From contig NZ_AP024269.1 of assembly GCF_016629525.1 (NCBI RefSeq), positions 4,228,001 through 4,292,000 on the forward strand: DNA of 64,000 nucleotides, in the 5' to 3' direction. Numbering within the stretch: the stretch's first letter is position 1; every line of letters begins with the position of its first letter. The stretch is from Kaistia sp. 32K. GTDB taxonomy: Bacteria; Pseudomonadota; Alphaproteobacteria; Rhizobiales; Kaistiaceae. A program made the translations under genes and the position numbers. Below the pieces are notes generated by a model. The model had not been told where the DNA came from. It did not search any database and saw nothing but the letters and a program-made list of their open reading frames with translations. Shown piece by piece: positions 9,193-17,777 of the stretch.

Positions 9193-9942
9193 TTGAGCAA
9201 ACTGACAGGCAAGGTAGCGGTCGTAACGGGCGCATCGAAGGGCATCGGGGCAGGCATCGCCAAGGAACTGGCTGCCGCCGGCGCCTCGGTCGTGGTCAAC
9301 TACGCCTCTAGCAAGGAAGGCGCCGACCGCGTCGTCGCGGAGATCGAAAGCAAGGGCGGCAAGGCCGTCGCCGTGCAGGGAGACGTCTCGAAGTCCGCCG
9401 ACGTGGCGCGGCTCTTCGCCGAGGCGAAGACGGCCTATGGCTCGCTGGACATCCTGGTGAACAATGCCGGCGTCTACCAGTTCGGGGCGCTCGAAGACGT
9501 CACCGAGGACGAGTTCCACCGGCAGTTCAACACCAACGTGCTCGGCCTCCTGCTCACGACCAAGGAAGGCGTGAAGCATTTCGGCGCCGAGGGCGGCAGC
9601 GTCATCAACATCGGCTCGACGATCAGCCAGTTGCCGATGCCGAATTCGTCGATCTACACCGCCACCAAGAGCGCGGTCGATGCGATCACGCATGTGCTCT
9701 CCAAGGAGCTCGCGGGCAAGAACATCCGCGTGAACTCGATCAATCCGGGCGGTGTCGAGACCGAGGGCACGCACGCAGCCGGCGTGATCGGCAGCGATCT
9801 CGAGAAGCAGATGGTCGCGCAGACGCCGCTTGGACGGCTCGGCCAGCCGGGCGATATCGGCACGATCGCCGTATTCCTCGCCTCTCCCGATTCGGGCTGG
9901 TTGACGGGCGAGCTGCTGCTTGCATCCGGCGGCATGCGCTAG
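9193..9942 (+). CDS. SDR-family oxidoreductase (classical short-chain dehydrogenase)
   Basis: This 249-residue NAD(P)-dependent enzyme has the cofactor motif VVTGASKGIGAGIA (residues 9-22), NNAG at about 89-92, and a catalytic Ser-Tyr-Lys set in NIGSTISQLPMPNSSIYTATKSAV. The start is a TTG with AGGAGC upstream. An ATG five bases earlier is out of frame and reads ATG-AGT-TGA, a two-codon ORF overlapping the start. It is probably controlled by the ArsR regulator upstream. The substrate cannot be told from sequence. Its stop codon lies in the first bases of the type A repeat. Confidence 0.9.
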   Translation: MSKLTGKVAVVTGASKGIGAGIAKELAAAGASVVVNYASSKEGADRVVAEIESKGGKAVAVQGDVSKSADVARLFAEAKTAYGSLDILVNNAGVYQFGALEDVTEDEFHRQFNTNVLGLLLTTKEGVKHFGAEGGSVINIGSTISQLPMPNSSIYTATKSAVDAITHVLSKELAGKNIRVNSINPGGVETEGTHAAGVIGSDLEKQMVAQTPLGRLGQPGDIGTIAVFLASPDSGWLTGELLLASGGMR

Positions 9943-10041
9943 AGCGTTTTCGAGCGAAGTGGATGCCGGTTCGCGTGAAGAAAACGCGACCAAACAAATC
10001 GTTAGATCCCTTCATCGTTTCCATGAAACGATGAAGGGATC
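9941..10041. repeat. Type A repeat with a 17-bp hairpin, copy 1
   Basis: The conserved left part runs from AGAGCGTTTTCGAGCGAAG to AAAACGCGACCAAACAAA. A perfect hairpin follows, with 17-bp arms at 10005-10021 and 10025-10041 and the loop CAT. The left end overlaps the SDR stop codon (9940-9942). Other copies lie at 34757 and 44735, with a minimal form at 17754. It probably serves as the SDR transcript terminator as well. Confidence 0.8.
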
Positions 10042-10200
10042 TTGCACGAGACACTCGGCACGCGCGCGCGTCCGACGCGTGCGTGCCGGTCTCGCTGCAG
10101 CCGCAGTTGATCGCTAAACCTTGTCGGAAGGCTCGCCCGTCCCAACTACAGTTGCTACAGTGGCTAGGGCGGCGGGCGTGATGGACGAGACGGAGCGACG

Positions 10201-12765
10201 ATGACCGAGCCCGCGGGCGGCACGGCGGACAGGAGCGGAGCGGAGACCGGACGGGATCTGCCCCATTCGGTCGAGCAGGCCGCGCAACGACGGATCGCAC
10301 GGGCGACCGGACGGGCGCGGCTGGTGCTTCTGTGGGAAGCACTGTGGCCGCGGCTGGTGCCGCTCCTCTGCCTCGCCGGGTTTTTCCTCATCCTCTCCTG
10401 GTTCGGCCTCTGGTCGCGGCTGGCCGATCCCCTGCGCTATGGCGTCCTGGCTCTGTTCGGGATCGCTTATGTCTGGCTGATCCTGCGCGTGGCGCGATTG
10501 CCGATGCCGACGCCGGACGAGGCTCTGGCCCGGGTCGCGCGCGAAAGCGCCGAGCCGCATCGCCCGGCGACCGCCTTCGGCGACCGGCTCTCGCAACCGA
10601 CCGACGACCCGCTGACCCGCTCGCTGTGGCAGGCGCACAGGCTCCGCCTGCTGGAGAAGCTCGACCGCCTCAAGGCCGGGCTGCCCTCCCCCGGCATGAA
10701 CCGGCTCGATCCCTACGCGCTTCGCTTCCTGGTTCCCCTCGTCCTCATCGTCGCCTTCCTGATGGCCGGGCCGGACCGGCTCGACCGCATTCTCGACGCG
10801 GCGCGGCCGGGCGCGACGGCCAGCGAGGCGCCGCCGCGCATCGACGCCTGGGTGACGCCGCCCGCCTATACGGGACGTCCCCCGATCTTCCTGACCGGCG
10901 ACAGCAGCCGCCCCGCCAATCTCGATCCCAACGCGCCGGTTCGCGTGCCCGAGGGCTCCGTCGTCACGCTCCGCATGCCGTCGCAGCCGGACCTCGGCGC
11001 CGAGGCGAGCACGACGAACGGCCAGCCGATCGGCTTCGACGCGGTCGAGCCTGCCAAGGCTACCAAGGTCAACGCCGCCAACAGTGACGACGCTACGGCG
11101 CCGTCAGCTGAGCGCAAGCTGACGCTCTCGACGGATAGCGCGCTGACCATCTCGCGCGACGGCCGGCCGCTGCTTTCCTGGTCCTTCGCTGTCCAGCCCG
11201 ATGCGCCGCCCTCGATCGAACTCACCCGCGATCCCGGCTCGACGGCGAGCGGCGCTCTCTCGCTCGCCTATGCGCTGCACGACGACTACGGCGTCGTCGG
11301 CGCCAACGCGATCCTCGGCGCCGCCGATCCGGAAACGGCGGATGGCAGCCGGCCGCTGGTCACCGCCCCGGAGCTACCGCTCAACCTGCCGCGCTTCCGC
11401 ATGCGCGAAGGCACGGGCGAGACGATCCGGGACCTCTCCGCCCATCCTTGGGCCGGCGCCAAGGTGAAGATGCGGCTGGTCGCCAAAGACGAGGCCGGCC
11501 AGACCGGCGAAAGCGCGCCGGTCGAATTCGTGCTGCCGCAGCGCCCGTTCAACAATCCGCTCGCCCGCGCCGTCGTCGAGCAGCGGCGCAACCTCGCCCT
11601 CGACGCCAACAAGGCGCCTGCCGTCGCCATGGCGCTCGACGCGCTGACGCTCGATCCCGACAAGTTCCAGCAGAATGGCGCCTATCTGGCGCTCCGCGCC
11701 GCCTATCACCGGCTGACCGGCGCGCGCAGCGACGCCGACCTCACCGAAACCGTCGATTTCCTGTGGGAGATCGCGCTCGGCATCGAGGATGGCGACCTGT
11801 CGCTCGCCGCGCAGGATCTGCGCGCTGCCCAGGAGGCGCTGCGCAAGGCGATCGAGAACAATGCTCCCGACGCCGAGCTCGAAAAGGCGATGCAGGACCT
11901 GCGCGCCGCCATGGACAAATATCTGGAAGCGCTGGCGCGCGACGCCGAGCGCAATCCGCAGGCGAACCAGCAGCCGATGGATCCAAACGCGCAGGTGCTG
12001 CGACCCGAAGACCTGCAGAAGATGATGGACCAGATCGAGAACCTGGCGAAGACAGGCTCGCGCGACGCAGCCAAGCAGATGCTGAGCCAATTGCAGCAGA
12101 TGCTGGAGAACCTCGAGGCGACCCGCTCGCAGCAGGGCCGGCAGGGCCAGAACGGCGAGATGAACCAGGCGCTCGACAAGCTGGGCGAGATGATCCAGCG
12201 CCAGCAGAAACTGATGGACCAGACCTTCAAGCTGGACCCGGATACCGACGGCAGCGGCGCCGAGGCGCAGCCGATGACGCCGGAAGAGCGCCAGCAGGCG
12301 CTGCAGCAGCTGCGCGAAGGCCAGAAGAGCCTGCAGAAGATGCTGCAGGAGCTGCAGCAGTCCATGCAGCAGCAGGGCATGCAGCCGGACGGCAAGCTCG
12401 GCCAGGCCGACCGGTCGATGGGCGACGCCGCCGATCAGCTCGGCGAAGGCGCGCCCGGCCAGGCCGTGGGCCCGCAGGGCCAGGCCCTTCAGGCGCTGCG
12501 CGAAGGCGCCCGCAACCTCGCCGACCAGATGGCGCGCCAGAACGGCAGCGGCAACCGCCAGGGCGGTCCGATGCCCGGCCAGGACCCGCTCGGCCGCCAG
12601 CAGCAGGGGCGCGGCACGGATCTCGGCTCCTTGGTCAAGGTGCCGGATGCGATCGACACGCAGCGCGCCCGCGAGATCCTCGACATGATCCGCAAGCGGC
12701 TCGGCGACACCGCCCGGCCGCTGATCGAGCGCGACTATCTGGAACGCCTGCTGCAGAAGTACTGA
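10201..12765 (+). CDS. TIGR02302/DUF4175-family membrane protein
   Basis: This 854-residue protein has two hydrophobic segments near the N-terminus (about residues 43-62 and 78-100) and another near 175-190. A large extracytoplasmic region follows. After about residue 560 there is a long Gln/Met/Glu-rich low-complexity segment predicted to be coiled-coil (many LQQML and QQ runs). The C-terminus ends ALREILD-like, with IRKRLGDTARPLIERDYLERLLQKY. These features match an alphaproteobacteria-specific family of unknown function. It stands alone after a 160-bp gap behind the type A repeat. Confidence 0.85.
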   Translation: MTEPAGGTADRSGAETGRDLPHSVEQAAQRRIARATGRARLVLLWEALWPRLVPLLCLAGFFLILSWFGLWSRLADPLRYGVLALFGIAYVWLILRVARLPMPTPDEALARVARESAEPHRPATAFGDRLSQPTDDPLTRSLWQAHRLRLLEKLDRLKAGLPSPGMNRLDPYALRFLVPLVLIVAFLMAGPDRLDRILDAARPGATASEAPPRIDAWVTPPAYTGRPPIFLTGDSSRPANLDPNAPVRVPEGSVVTLRMPSQPDLGAEASTTNGQPIGFDAVEPAKATKVNAANSDDATAPSAERKLTLSTDSALTISRDGRPLLSWSFAVQPDAPPSIELTRDPGSTASGALSLAYALHDDYGVVGANAILGAADPETADGSRPLVTAPELPLNLPRFRMREGTGETIRDLSAHPWAGAKVKMRLVAKDEAGQTGESAPVEFVLPQRPFNNPLARAVVEQRRNLALDANKAPAVAMALDALTLDPDKFQQNGAYLALRAAYHRLTGARSDADLTETVDFLWEIALGIEDGDLSLAAQDLRAAQEALRKAIENNAPDAELEKAMQDLRAAMDKYLEALARDAERNPQANQQPMDPNAQVLRPEDLQKMMDQIENLAKTGSRDAAKQMLSQLQQMLENLEATRSQQGRQGQNGEMNQALDKLGEMIQRQQKLMDQTFKLDPDTDGSGAEAQPMTPEERQQALQQLREGQKSLQKMLQELQQSMQQQGMQPDGKLGQADRSMGDAADQLGEGAPGQAVGPQGQALQALREGARNLADQMARQNGSGNRQGGPMPGQDPLGRQQQGRGTDLGSLVKVPDAIDTQRAREILDMIRKRLGDTARPLIERDYLERLLQKY

Positions 12766-12778
12766 GGTTTTCCGGAAC

Positions 12779-12894
12779 GCACCTCACCCCAACCCGCTCG
12801 CGGGAGAGGGAGATCGCCGGTGCCATTCGCCGACAATCGATGAAGACAACGCCCAAAGCCCTCGCCCGCCTGCGGGAGAGGGTTGGGTGAGGGT
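12779..12894. repeat. Type D REP-like repeat pair
   Basis: An inverted pair of the CCCTCTCCCGC-type motif (near 12782-12810 and 12860-12893). It lies between the convergent TIGR02302 gene and the response regulator, where it may act as a bidirectional terminator. Confidence 0.65.
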
Positions 12895-12938
12895 CTTGCT
12901 TCGGTTCGAATTCCGTCAGGAAGCGGACGACAGCGTGG

Positions 12939-13328
12939 TTACGCCACCGCGGCGCGCGGCGTATTGGCGTTGAGCGCGCATTTGACGACGTGGCGGATCT
13001 CGGCCAGCGAGAACGGCTTGTTGACGACGTCGTAGACCAGCTCCATCAGCCCATCGGCGCGTTCGCGCTGATCGGCGAAGCCGGTCATCAGAAGGATGGT
13101 CAGATCGCGATATTGCGACGCCGCTGCATGGGTCAGCGCGATGCCGTCCATGATCGGCATCTTGATGTCGGTGAGGAGAAGGTCGAAATCGCCCTTCTCC
13201 TGGATGAGCACGTCGAGTGCGTTCTCGCCGTCCTCGGCCGTCATGACCTCATGGCCGTCGAGCATGAGCGCCCGCGATACGAACATCCGCACCGCGTCGT
13301 CGTCTTCGGTCACCAAAATCCGCGCCAT
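12939..13328 (-). CDS. cpdR: CpdR-like single-domain response regulator
   Basis: This 129-residue protein is a lone receiver domain. The acidic pocket is TEDDD (residues 7-11), the phospho-acceptor is Asp54 in LLLTDIKMPIMDG, and the conserved Lys lies in VVNKPFS. The N-terminus MARILVTEDDDAVRMFVSRAL closely resembles CpdR, which links the CckA-ChpT phosphorelay to ClpXP-dependent proteolysis in the alphaproteobacterial cell cycle. Upstream in-frame starts would add 19 residues without family support, so MARIL was chosen. Hpt lies upstream on the same strand. Confidence 0.85.
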   Translation of the reverse strand: MARILVTEDDDAVRMFVSRALMLDGHEVMTAEDGENALDVLIQEKGDFDLLLTDIKMPIMDGIALTHAAASQYRDLTILLMTGFADQRERADGLMELVYDVVNKPFSLAEIRHVVKCALNANTPRAAVA

Positions 13329-13455
13329 CAAGTTCCGTCCCGGAGCATGGTCCTCCGGACGAAACTTCCCGGTCCGGACCATCATTCAAACGATCAGACC
13401 GGGATCATCCTCGATTCGCCTAAACAGATCGTGACCTCTGACGGGGCAATTCGAG

Positions 13456-13995
13456 CTATTCCTCGACGACGCCGACGAAGGGCAGCTCGCGGAAGGCATG
13501 CGCCACGTCCATGCCGTAGCCGACGACGAACAGGTCCGGGCAGACGAAGCCGACATGATCGGCGTCCATCGGGGCGACCCGCTTGCCGGGCTTGTCGAGC
13601 AGAACGGCGACGCCGACGCGGGCGGCGCCCCGCTCCTGCATCAGCTTGCGGGCGAAATCGAGCGTGCGGCCGGATTCGAGTATGTCGTCGATCAGCAGGA
13701 CATCCCGGCCGGCGACTTCGCTCTCGATGTCCTTGACGACTCGCACCGCGCCCGAAGACGTGGTGCCGGCGCCGTAGCTCGACAGCGAGATGAACTCGAC
13801 CTCGGGCGCCATGCCGGCCGCGTGCAGGGCACGGATCAGGTCGGCGGCGAAGACGAAGCTGCCCTTCAGGATCGAGATGACCAGCAGGTCGCGGTAGCCG
13901 GCCGCGGCGATCTCGGTGGCGAGTTCGGCGTTGCGCGCGGCGATTTCGGGAATGTCGTAGAGGACCCGGATCGACCGGCCACGGACAACTGGCAT
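13456..13995 (-). CDS. hpt: Hypoxanthine phosphoribosyltransferase
   Basis: This 179-residue purine-salvage enzyme makes IMP or GMP from hypoxanthine or guanine and PRPP. The PRPP-binding motif is DVLLIDDILESGRTLDFA (about residues 99-116). LVISILKGSFVFAADL and the base-binding end PDLFVVGYGMDVAHAFRELPFVG are both characteristic. The frame stays open far upstream, but the conserved protein begins at MPVVRGRSIRVLYD, preceded by GGAAAG. The upstream part of the open frame overlaps the ftsE promoter region and was rejected. Confidence 0.95.
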   Translation of the reverse strand: MPVVRGRSIRVLYDIPEIAARNAELATEIAAAGYRDLLVISILKGSFVFAADLIRALHAAGMAPEVEFISLSSYGAGTTSSGAVRVVKDIESEVAGRDVLLIDDILESGRTLDFARKLMQERGAARVGVAVLLDKPGKRVAPMDADHVGFVCPDLFVVGYGMDVAHAFRELPFVGVVEE

Positions 13996-14392
13996 CAATT
14001 CTTTCCTTCGTTGATCGGATCGCCGGGGACGCGGGGACGGGCGCACCAGGAAACTCGCCCCAGACGCTAAGGCCCGGGAAACCGTTCTCATAGTCGGGGA
14101 CGGGCCGAATGTCACCGGAAACGAGCCAAACGCGTCGAAACGGCCCGGAGCGCCGTGCACCGGGACCACCCGGGGCGATGACGAGGCCGTTTGCCGGGCT
14201 TCCGTGCCGCTGCTTTGCCTTGATCGGATGCCATATGCTGCCCGAACGCCCAATCCGCCGGGCATCGCTAACAACTCGTTAACGCTGAACCTGACATTCT
14301 GTGCGAATCGACGCCGGATCTTTGGCGCCGACATCGAGCGCAGTGCGAAGGGCGGCTGGTCCGGCCGAGAGAGCGGAAACAGGAAACAGACG
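13996..14392. other. 397-bp divergent intergenic region, hpt to ftsE
   Basis: I find no supported gene here. It holds the hpt ribosome site on the minus strand and must hold promoters for both genes. An AT-richer stretch with GTTAAC (about 14278-14283) lies roughly 110 bp before ftsE, but I see no convincing -35/-10 pair. Confidence 0.5.
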
Positions 14393-15052
14393 GTGATCCG
14401 CTTCGAAAATGTCGGCCTGCGTTATGGCATGGGAGCCGAGGTCCTGCGCGACCTCTCCTTCCAGATCGCGCCGAAATCGTTCCAGTTCCTGACCGGCCCC
14501 TCCGGCGCCGGCAAGTCGACGCTGCTGCGCCTGCTCTGCATGTCGCTGAAGCCGACGCGCGGCCTGATCACCGTGTTCGACCGCGACGTCGTCACCCTGC
14601 CCAAGGGCGAGTTGCCGGCGCTGCGCCGCCGCGTCGGCGTCGTCTTCCAGGATTTCCGCCTGCTCGATCACCTGACCACGTTCGAAAATGTCGCGCTGCC
14701 GCTGCGCGTGCTCGGCCGCGAGGAATCGAGCTATCGCGCCGATGTCATCGAGCTCCTGAAATGGGTCGGCCTCGGCGACCGCGTGCAGGCGCTGCCGCCG
14801 ATCCTCTCCGGCGGCGAGAAGCAGCGCGCCGCGATCGCGCGCGCGCTGATCGGCCAGCCGGAAATCCTGCTCGCCGACGAGCCGACCGGCAATGTCGATC
14901 CGCCGCTCGCCAAGCGGCTGCTCCGGCTCTTCGTCGAACTGAACCGTCTCGGCACCTCGGTTGTCATCGCCACCCACGACATCGGGTTGATGAACCAGTT
15001 CGATGCCCGCCGTCTCGTGCTCCATGAAGGGCGGTTGTCGATTTATGACTGA
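14393..15052 (+). CDS. ftsE: Cell division ATP-binding protein FtsE
   Basis: This 219-residue ABC ATPase has Walker A GPSGAGKST (about residues 36-44), the signature LSGGEKQRAAIARAL, Walker B ILLADEPTGNVD and an H-loop in IATHD. FtsEX couples ATP hydrolysis to periplasmic peptidoglycan hydrolase activation at the septum. The GTG at 14393 gives the family length; the frame is open upstream but without homology. Its last 8 bases overlap the ftsX start, so the two are translationally coupled. Confidence 0.96.
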   Translation: MIRFENVGLRYGMGAEVLRDLSFQIAPKSFQFLTGPSGAGKSTLLRLLCMSLKPTRGLITVFDRDVVTLPKGELPALRRRVGVVFQDFRLLDHLTTFENVALPLRVLGREESSYRADVIELLKWVGLGDRVQALPPILSGGEKQRAAIARALIGQPEILLADEPTGNVDPPLAKRLLRLFVELNRLGTSVVIATHDIGLMNQFDARRLVLHEGRLSIYD

Positions 15053-16037
15053 CCGGACCCTCTCCCCGCCGCGCCCCGGCATCTTCAGCCGCATCCTCGG
15101 CATCTTCCTTCCGTCGCGCCGCCGCGCGCGCGCCGCCGGAGCCGTTTCGGCGCCGATCGTGCCGGCGCAGTCGATCGCCGGACGGTCGCTGATGATCGTC
15201 ATCGCGATCATGAGCTTCCTCGCCTGCCTGACGCTGGGCGCCGTCTCGCTGGTGCGCGACGCCTCGCTCGCCTGGCAGGACGATATCGTCCGCGAGGTCA
15301 CCATCCAGGTCCGCCCGGTCGACGGCGTCGACACCAAGGCCGAGGCGGACAAGGCCTCCGCCATCGCCGCCTCGATGCCCGGCGTCGCCTCGGCGCGCGC
15401 GCTCGAGGACTGGGAGAACGCCAAGCTGCTGGAGCCCTGGCTCGGCAGCGGCCTCGACATGGCCGACCTGCCGATCCCGCATCTGATCGTCGTCGAGCTG
15501 TCCGATCCCGACGCCGTCGACCTGGTCGCGCTCGCCGCCCGCCTCAACACCGAGGTGAAGGGCGCCAGCCTCGACGATCACCGCAGCTGGACCGACCGGC
15601 TGAAGACCATGGCCAACGCCACGGTGATCATCGGCGTCTCGATTCTCGGCCTCGTCTTCATCGCCACGGTCCTGTCCGTCATTTTCGCGACGCGCGGCGC
15701 CATGGCCTCCAATCGCGACATCGTCTCCGTCCTGCACTATGTCGGCGCGGAGGCCAGTTTCATTGCCCGCGAGTTCCAGCGCCACTTCCTGTTCCTCGGC
15801 CTGAAGGGCGGGTTGCTCGGCGCCTCGGGCGCGGCGGCGCTGTTCGCCGTCCTCTCCTTCTTTATCGGCCGGTCGATCGCAACGCCGGAGGGGGACCAGG
15901 TGTCGGCCCTGTTCGGCCGCTTCGCGATCGGCCCGACCGGCTATCTCGGCGCACTGGTGATCGCGCTCCTGATCGGCGTGATGACAGCGATCACCTCGCG
16001 ACTTACCGTCTATCGCCACCTGGCCTCGATCGAATGA
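15045..16037 (+). CDS. ftsX: Cell division protein FtsX
   Basis: This 330-residue permease-like partner of FtsE has a basic cytoplasmic N-terminus and a first membrane helix at SLMIVIAIMSFLACLTLGAV. A periplasmic domain of about 110 residues follows, then three C-terminal helices around TVIIGVSILGLVFIATVLSVI, FLFLGLKGGLLGASGAAALFAVLSF and GYLGALVIALLIGVMTAI. The ATG overlaps the ftsE stop by 8 bp. An upstream in-frame start inside ftsE was rejected. The YdcF-family gene and plsC follow on the same strand, a recurrent block in Hyphomicrobiales. Confidence 0.94.
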   Translation: MTDRTLSPPRPGIFSRILGIFLPSRRRARAAGAVSAPIVPAQSIAGRSLMIVIAIMSFLACLTLGAVSLVRDASLAWQDDIVREVTIQVRPVDGVDTKAEADKASAIAASMPGVASARALEDWENAKLLEPWLGSGLDMADLPIPHLIVVELSDPDAVDLVALAARLNTEVKGASLDDHRSWTDRLKTMANATVIIGVSILGLVFIATVLSVIFATRGAMASNRDIVSVLHYVGAEASFIAREFQRHFLFLGLKGGLLGASGAAALFAVLSFFIGRSIATPEGDQVSALFGRFAIGPTGYLGALVIALLIGVMTAITSRLTVYRHLASIE

Positions 16038-16166
16038 GCGTGCCCTTGTTCCCCTCGCGGAGCCCCGCAGCCTTGGATTCCGACCCGGTCCCGATGTCCA
16101 GAGTCGCAATGCGCAATGCTTGGCCGTGCCAACTCTTGGCCGCAATCGACCCTCATCCTCGCCATC

Positions 16167-16931
16167 ATGACTGACGCGGCCCAAACCGATAGGGATCTCG
16201 GCCGACGGAACTACGCCGGCGCCATCGCGCGCGGCCGCTCGACCGACCCTTCCCACCGGCATCCGGCGCCCGGTCGCCGTCCCCTGGTCACGGTGCTGCT
16301 GCTGGTCGCCATCGCCGGCTCGGTCGCCGGCATCGATTTCGCTCGCTTCGCCCAGCAGGTCGCCAATTTCAACGCGCCCACCGACGTCACCGCCCAGGGC
16401 ATCGTGGCGCTGACCGGCGGCACGGCGCGCATCGACGGTGCGCTGGCGCTGCTGCGCGACAACCGGGCCGAGAAGCTGCTGATCTCCGGCGTCAATCCGG
16501 CGGTCGGCCGCCACGACATCGCCCGCGCGGTCGAACGCGCCTCGAATATCGTGCTCGACCAGCGCGTCGATCTCGGCCATGCGGCGCGCAACACGATCGG
16601 CAACGCCGACGAGACGCGGGCCTGGGTCGAGAAGGAGGGCATCCGCTCGCTGATCATCGTGACCAGCGACTATCACATGCCCCGAAGCATGGTGGAGCTG
16701 ACCCGCGCGATGCCCGACGTGCAGCTCATTCCCTACCCCGTTTCGAACAAACAGCTCGAAATGGACCGATGGTGGCGACACGCCGCGTCAGTAAAGCTTC
16801 TCCTGAGCGAGTACGTGAAGTATACGCTCGCTCGTGCGCGGCTCGCCTTCGAGACGCCGCGGGGGGAAAGCGTGACCGCGCTGGCGGCGGACACGATCAC
16901 CCACGCGACAGCGGGCGGGATCCTGCGCTGA
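16167..16931 (+). CDS. YdcF/SanA-family (DUF218) membrane-anchored protein
   Basis: This roughly 254-residue protein has a basic N-terminus, one membrane helix (LVTVLLLVAIAGSVAGI) and a DUF218 domain. Family landmarks are IVALTGGTARIDGAL, KLLISGVNPAVG and SLIIVTSDYHMPRSMVEL, with the conserved HMPRS-type motif. The family is linked to envelope integrity and lipid-carrier handling (ElyC, SanA), but no exact activity is assigned. An in-frame start 17 codons earlier exists. MTDAAQ was preferred because the extra residues look non-conserved. It sits between ftsX and plsC. Confidence 0.88.
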   Translation: MTDAAQTDRDLGRRNYAGAIARGRSTDPSHRHPAPGRRPLVTVLLLVAIAGSVAGIDFARFAQQVANFNAPTDVTAQGIVALTGGTARIDGALALLRDNRAEKLLISGVNPAVGRHDIARAVERASNIVLDQRVDLGHAARNTIGNADETRAWVEKEGIRSLIIVTSDYHMPRSMVELTRAMPDVQLIPYPVSNKQLEMDRWWRHAASVKLLLSEYVKYTLARARLAFETPRGESVTALAADTITHATAGGILR

Positions 16932-16965
16932 CGCCGTATTTCTCGACGCCGACGTAGAACCGCTC

Positions 16966-17757
16966 ATGTTGATCCTTCGCTCACTGCTCTTCCAGGTCGC
17001 GTTCTACCTGATCATGGCGATCATCCTCGCCGTGACGCTTCCGTTCTTTTTCTTCCTGCCGCACCGGGCCGCGATCGCGGTGGTCAAGTTCTGGACCGCC
17101 TCGTCGATGTGGGCGCTGCGCGTGTTCGCAGGCACGAAGATCGAGATCCGCGGCGCGGAAAACCTGCCCAAGGGCGGCGGCCTGATCGCGCCCAAGCACC
17201 AGTCCGCCTTCGAGACGATGGCGCTGTTCCATCTGCTCGACGATCCGACCTATGTGATGAAGCGGCAGCTGATGTGGATCCCGCTGTTCGGCTGGTACAC
17301 GTGGAAGGCTGGCATGATCCCGGTCGACCGCGCCGGCGGCTCGAAGGCGCTCCGCAAGCTCGCAGCCGATTCGAAGGAAGCCGTCGAACACGGCCGCCAG
17401 GTGATCCTGTTCCCGGAAGGCACGCGCCGGACCGCCGGATCGCCGCCGGACTACAAATTCGGCATCATCCATCTCTATCGCGAGCTGAAGGTGCCGGTGG
17501 TGCCGATCGCGATGAATTCCGGCCTCTACTGGCCGCGCCAGAGCTTCCTGCGCTTTCCCGGCACCATCGTCATCGACGTGCTGGAGCCGATCCCGGCCGG
17601 CCTTGATTCGAAGACCTTCCTGGCGACCCTGATCAATGTGCTGGAGCCGGCGACCGACAAGCTGCTGATCGAGGCGGCCGAGGGGCCGAACCCGCCGCCG
17701 CTGCCGCCGGAGACCGTCTCCCGCATCAACACGCTGCAGGCGAGCGAATCGCTCTAG
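16966..17757 (+). CDS. plsC: 1-acyl-sn-glycerol-3-phosphate acyltransferase
   Basis: This 263-residue enzyme makes phosphatidic acid from lysophosphatidic acid at the inner membrane. The N-terminal membrane helix is followed by the acyltransferase motif KHQSAFETM, where Glu replaces the usual Asp of HX4D, a form also known in related alphaproteobacterial proteins. LFPEGTRRTAG is motif III and VPVVPIAMNSG is motif IV. The TAG stop is in the left arm of a hairpin whose right arm holds the stop of the convergent ChaC gene. It ends the ftsEX-ydcF-plsC block. Confidence 0.95.
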   Translation: MLILRSLLFQVAFYLIMAIILAVTLPFFFFLPHRAAIAVVKFWTASSMWALRVFAGTKIEIRGAENLPKGGGLIAPKHQSAFETMALFHLLDDPTYVMKRQLMWIPLFGWYTWKAGMIPVDRAGGSKALRKLAADSKEAVEHGRQVILFPEGTRRTAGSPPDYKFGIIHLYRELKVPVVPIAMNSGLYWPRQSFLRFPGTIVIDVLEPIPAGLDSKTFLATLINVLEPATDKLLIEAAEGPNPPPLPPETVSRINTLQASESL

Positions 17758-17777
17758 AGCGTTTTCGAGCGCTCTAG
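17754..17777. terminator. Bidirectional hairpin carrying both stop codons (minimal type A repeat)
   Basis: CTAGAGCG (17754-17761) and CGCTCTAG (17770-17777) form a perfect 8-bp stem with loop TTTTCGAG. The plsC TAG (17755-17757) lies in one arm, and the ChaC stop (TAG on the minus strand, 17774-17776) in the other. The sequence is the first 17 bp of the type A repeat plus its own reverse complement. Confidence 0.65.

Noticed and set aside
13996..14334. N-terminal extension of hpt to 14334
   Set aside because: The conserved enzyme starts at 13995 with a ribosome site. The extension overlaps the upstream region of ftsE and has no homology.
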